DNA of 64,000 nt. Origin: an uncultured Peptoniphilus sp. (GTDB lineage: Bacteria > Bacillota > Clostridia > Tissierellales > Peptoniphilaceae). Location of the stretch: assembly GCA_902465645.1 (NCBI GenBank), contig CABQNX010000003.1:1-64000 (forward strand), given 5' to 3'. The translations under genes were made by a program, and so were the position numbers. The notes under the pieces are model-generated. The model had not been told where the DNA came from. It searched no databases and saw only the letters and a program-made list of their open reading frames with translations. This document shows, piece by piece, positions 61,734-64,000 of this stretch. Numbering within the stretch: position 1 is the first letter of the stretch; every line of letters begins with the position of its first letter.

Positions 61734-62261
61734 TTAAACTTCAATTTTACCGTAGTTTCCATCTTTTCTCTTGTAAACAATAGAAACTCCATCAGTACCT
61801 GCGTCTAAGAAAACAAAGAAATTGTGGTTTAGAAGATCCATTTGTAGGATTGCTTCTTCTTCATCCATTGGGTTAAGTTCGAAGTTCTTTCTCTTTACAA
61901 TCTTGTGTTCTGATTCTTCCTTTGGTGGTTCTTTATCAAAAAGTTCGTCAAATCTAATTGTTTCGTTATTTTGATATCTTCTCTTTAATTTAGTCTTGTG
62001 TTTTCTAATTTGTCTAGCAAGTGCATCCACAGCGTTGTCCATTGAAGAGTACATGTCGTCTGTAGTTTCTTCTGCCCTAATAATTGTCTTTGGTAAAAAT
62101 ATTGTAGCTTCAACAGTTTGTTCATCTTTTATTGTAGAGAAAACAAGCCTTGTTTCAACTTCTTCAGAAAAATATTTATCTAACCTGGAGAATTTTTTTT
62201 CTGCAATTTCCTTCAAAGATTCTGTAAGTTCAATGTTTTTTCCAACAAAGTTCAATAACAT
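61734..62261 (-). CDS. hpf: Ribosome hibernation-promoting factor, long form
   Basis: Dimerises idle 70S ribosomes into 100S particles. The 175 residues are of the long type. An N-terminal S30AE domain (about 1-98) begins LNFVGKNIELTESLKEIAEKK. After a linker, the C-terminal dimerisation domain (about 120-175) reads NPMDEEEAILQMDLLNHNFF and ends VSIVYKRKDGNYGKIE. The ATG of MLLNFVGK is chosen; the ribosome site is GGAGAGTG. Single gene with its own terminator. Confidence 0.95.
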   Translation of the reverse strand: MLLNFVGKNIELTESLKEIAEKKFSRLDKYFSEEVETRLVFSTIKDEQTVEATIFLPKTIIRAEETTDDMYSSMDNAVDALARQIRKHKTKLKRRYQNNETIRFDELFDKEPPKEESEHKIVKRKNFELNPMDEEEAILQMDLLNHNFFVFLDAGTDGVSIVYKRKDGNYGKIEV

Positions 62262-62431
62262 AAATGTCACTCTCCTTTTTTCTTTGTCTAATATTTACCC
62301 AAGAATTTACAATTATATCATTTTATTTAATTAACTTCATAAATTCACTAAATGTACTTTTAATCCTATTCTTGATATAATTAGCATAAATAAATGTAGA
62401 AATTATTTAGATTTTTTAAGGTTGTGATCTT

Positions 62432-63340
62432 ATGGCAATAAAAAATAAAATCGACTATAAGTATAGGATTGGGATGCGTACTTTTAAGACAGCCCTTGCA
62501 GTTGTAATTGGCCTCTACATCTCCTACCTCTTGGACCTAGACTCAGCAATATTTGTATCCATAGCTGCAGTCTCAACAATGAAACCCTCAATGTCTGAAT
62601 CACTCCAAGACTTTAAGAAGAGGATCTTCACCTGCGTCTTTGGAGTAATGGTGGGATATTTCTTTTCTAAAATTTCTGTAAAGGAATACCTGGAGCCCCT
62701 AATAGCTGGCCTTGGAATCCTCCTTACAATTTACATCTTAGTAGTTTTTAAGATGAAGGACATGACCCAGCTTTCTTGCATAGTTTTTGTGGCAAGTTTT
62801 TGCTCCGACTCAGATAAGTTTTACTACGCAACAAACCGTATCATTGGTACCCTTATTGGGATTTTTGTTGGCGTCTTGGTAAATTATTTTATCTCATCTC
62901 CCAATGTTTGGGAAGATTTTATAAGGGCTGCGAGAAACTGCTACAGGTCTAGTAACCTTGTCTTAAAACAAGTTCTTTCAGGCGAAAAGGTGGACTTAAG
63001 TGAATTTAATAAAAATCTAGCAAGTACCACAAAACTCTACAAACTTTTGGAGAAGGAAGCCGACACTCCCTTCCAATACAAGTACAATAAAATCTCTCGT
63101 GAGAAAAAAATTATGTCACTCATAGAAAGCATATCAGTTAGGCTTGAAGTGGTGGAGAATATGGATATCCACAAATTTAGCCAGGAGGTCTCCCAAGAAG
63201 CCCTAAAAAGATATGACCTTAAAGAAGAGCCCACACAAGACTTAGGTGTGGAAGACAGGGTCTACAACTACCACATTGAATATATTTTAAAATACATGGA
63301 CCAACTTAATGAAGAAATAGAAAACATAAGGGTGAAATAA
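62432..63340 (+). CDS. Aromatic acid exporter-like (ArAE/FUSC) membrane protein
   Basis: A 302-residue protein with five to six N-terminal membrane segments (about 15-150). YRIGMRTFKTALAVVIGLYI opens the family domain and ATNRIIGTLIGIFVGVLVNYF closes it. A soluble helical C-terminal domain follows (about 160-302). Members of this family efflux aromatic acids, though few Gram-positive ones are tested. The stop overlaps the next start by one base (TAATG). Confidence 0.85.
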   Translation: MAIKNKIDYKYRIGMRTFKTALAVVIGLYISYLLDLDSAIFVSIAAVSTMKPSMSESLQDFKKRIFTCVFGVMVGYFFSKISVKEYLEPLIAGLGILLTIYILVVFKMKDMTQLSCIVFVASFCSDSDKFYYATNRIIGTLIGIFVGVLVNYFISSPNVWEDFIRAARNCYRSSNLVLKQVLSGEKVDLSEFNKNLASTTKLYKLLEKEADTPFQYKYNKISREKKIMSLIESISVRLEVVENMDIHKFSQEVSQEALKRYDLKEEPTQDLGVEDRVYNYHIEYILKYMDQLNEEIENIRVK

Positions 63341-64000
63341 TGAAAGATGACAAAAAAGAAATTTATGAAATAGGTAAAAAAGTAATTTATCAATCAACAA
63401 TAGGTTTTGAAAATCTTATTAAAAAAGTGGAATTTGATCTACTAAGAGAAAATTCCTACCTAATGAAAAGACCCCAAGATAACATATCTGCCTTTATCCT
63501 CTTGGACTTCAAGGAGTTTTATTATTATTCTAAGGATGTCTTGAAAAATATTTTGACTTCACTAGACCTTGAAGACCCTATGATAGAAAATATGGAAGAA
63601 CTTTTATTAGACTCCTATGTCTCTCTCTTCAAGATAGAGAAAAAGGATGGCTACTATCTCTTTTATGACTGTCTCTTAGATGAATATATAGAAGTTGAAC
63701 TAGACGACTCCATCGAATACTCTTCTGCAAGCAAGGGCCTAATAAGGGTCTTTGGTAAAGATGAGAGGAAAATGGTCCTCCAAGTTCTTCAAATGATTTC
63801 TAACAAGGATTTCTTAACTTATCAAAACAATGTGGATAATTTAATCAACCACATGAGACGGGAGTTTGGACCCTTGGAATTAAATAAGGACTTCCTAAAG
63901 TCTGACCTCTTAAACCTCTTGACAGTCTACGAGGTAACTTTTGAAAACCCAAGAGAAGAATCAGAAGACTTTGATGACTATGCCTTCTCTGAATTTGCAG
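63340..64000 (+). CDS. Hypothetical protein, cut by the window end
   Basis: A frame opening with ATGAAAGATGAC at the TAATG junction with the ArAE gene stays open for 220 codons to the end of the window. The product is acidic and soluble, with no signal peptide or recognised domain (starts MKDDKKEIYEIGKKVIYQS; later NLINHMRREFGPLELNKDF). The start is supported by coupling to the upstream gene. The C-terminus is outside the window. Confidence 0.75.
   Translation, partial: MKDDKKEIYEIGKKVIYQSTIGFENLIKKVEFDLLRENSYLMKRPQDNISAFILLDFKEFYYYSKDVLKNILTSLDLEDPMIENMEELLLDSYVSLFKIEKKDGYYLFYDCLLDEYIEVELDDSIEYSSASKGLIRVFGKDERKMVLQVLQMISNKDFLTYQNNVDNLINHMRREFGPLELNKDFLKSDLLNLLTVYEVTFENPREESEDFDDYAFSEFA

Overview
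The window is low-GC, Gram-positive-type DNA from an obligately anaerobic member of the Firmicutes. A Tissierellia / Peptoniphilaceae coccus (the Peptoniphilus, Anaerococcus and Finegoldia group) is the best guess. That rests on inference from gene content: rubredoxin, phosphate acetyltransferase, citrate-lyase maturation genes, long-form HPF, a T-box leader and strong AGGAGG ribosome binding sites. Most genes lie on the minus strand in short, tightly packed operons closed by clear intrinsic terminators. I count about 66 protein genes, one tRNA-Pro, one tmRNA and one transposase pseudogene.

Region 1 (0-17.4 kb) is core metabolism: citG-citC-citX-icd, ilvA with DUF951 and MscS, a DMT exporter, transketolase with a WecG/TagA glycosyltransferase, an orphan MazF, a fused AcpS-NnrD gene, divergent tyrS under a very short T-box, pepD, an anti-sigma-like ATPase and rubredoxin. 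Region 2 (17.4-31 kb) has a DnaA-box cluster, an M20 peptidase with two DUF5058-type membrane proteins, PPK2, an alpha/beta hydrolase, an array of eleven degenerate 18-bp repeats, ung, a potassium-uptake operon with two TrkA proteins around TrkH, a CDF transporter, DJ-1, ProC and a split chromate transporter. Region 3 (31-48 kb) has an ADP-ribosylglycohydrolase, a RelBE-type toxin-antitoxin pair, a Bce-type peptide-antibiotic sensing and resistance module with an embedded erythromycin-esterase-like gene, pta, folP, an MBL hydrolase, tmRNA, VanZ, a HAD hydrolase, tRNA-Pro, a CC-motif protein, CstA, and alkaline phosphatase behind an apparent Pho box.

Region 4 (48.1-61.6 kb) is the accessory highlight. 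It is visibly more AT-rich and looks like an island devoted to poly-gamma-glutamate (PGA). A rightward operon encodes PgsB, PgsC, a PgsW-like protein and a two-component system, but no PgsA/CapA. A decayed IS1182-type transposase follows. A leftward set then encodes a lipoprotein (DUF6305-like), a TRAP/DctM-like permease, an unannotated 48-residue membrane peptide, a membrane-anchored M14/AstE-type metallohydrolase and two tandem gamma-glutamyltransferase lipoproteins. The simplest reading is synthesis, trimming or anchoring, and re-uptake of PGA or its fragments under one local sensor. The synthetic part is well supported by family; the link to the transport and hydrolase part is inference from position.

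Region 5 (61.7-64 kb) returns to core genes: hpf, an aromatic acid exporter-like protein and a hypothetical gene cut by the window end.
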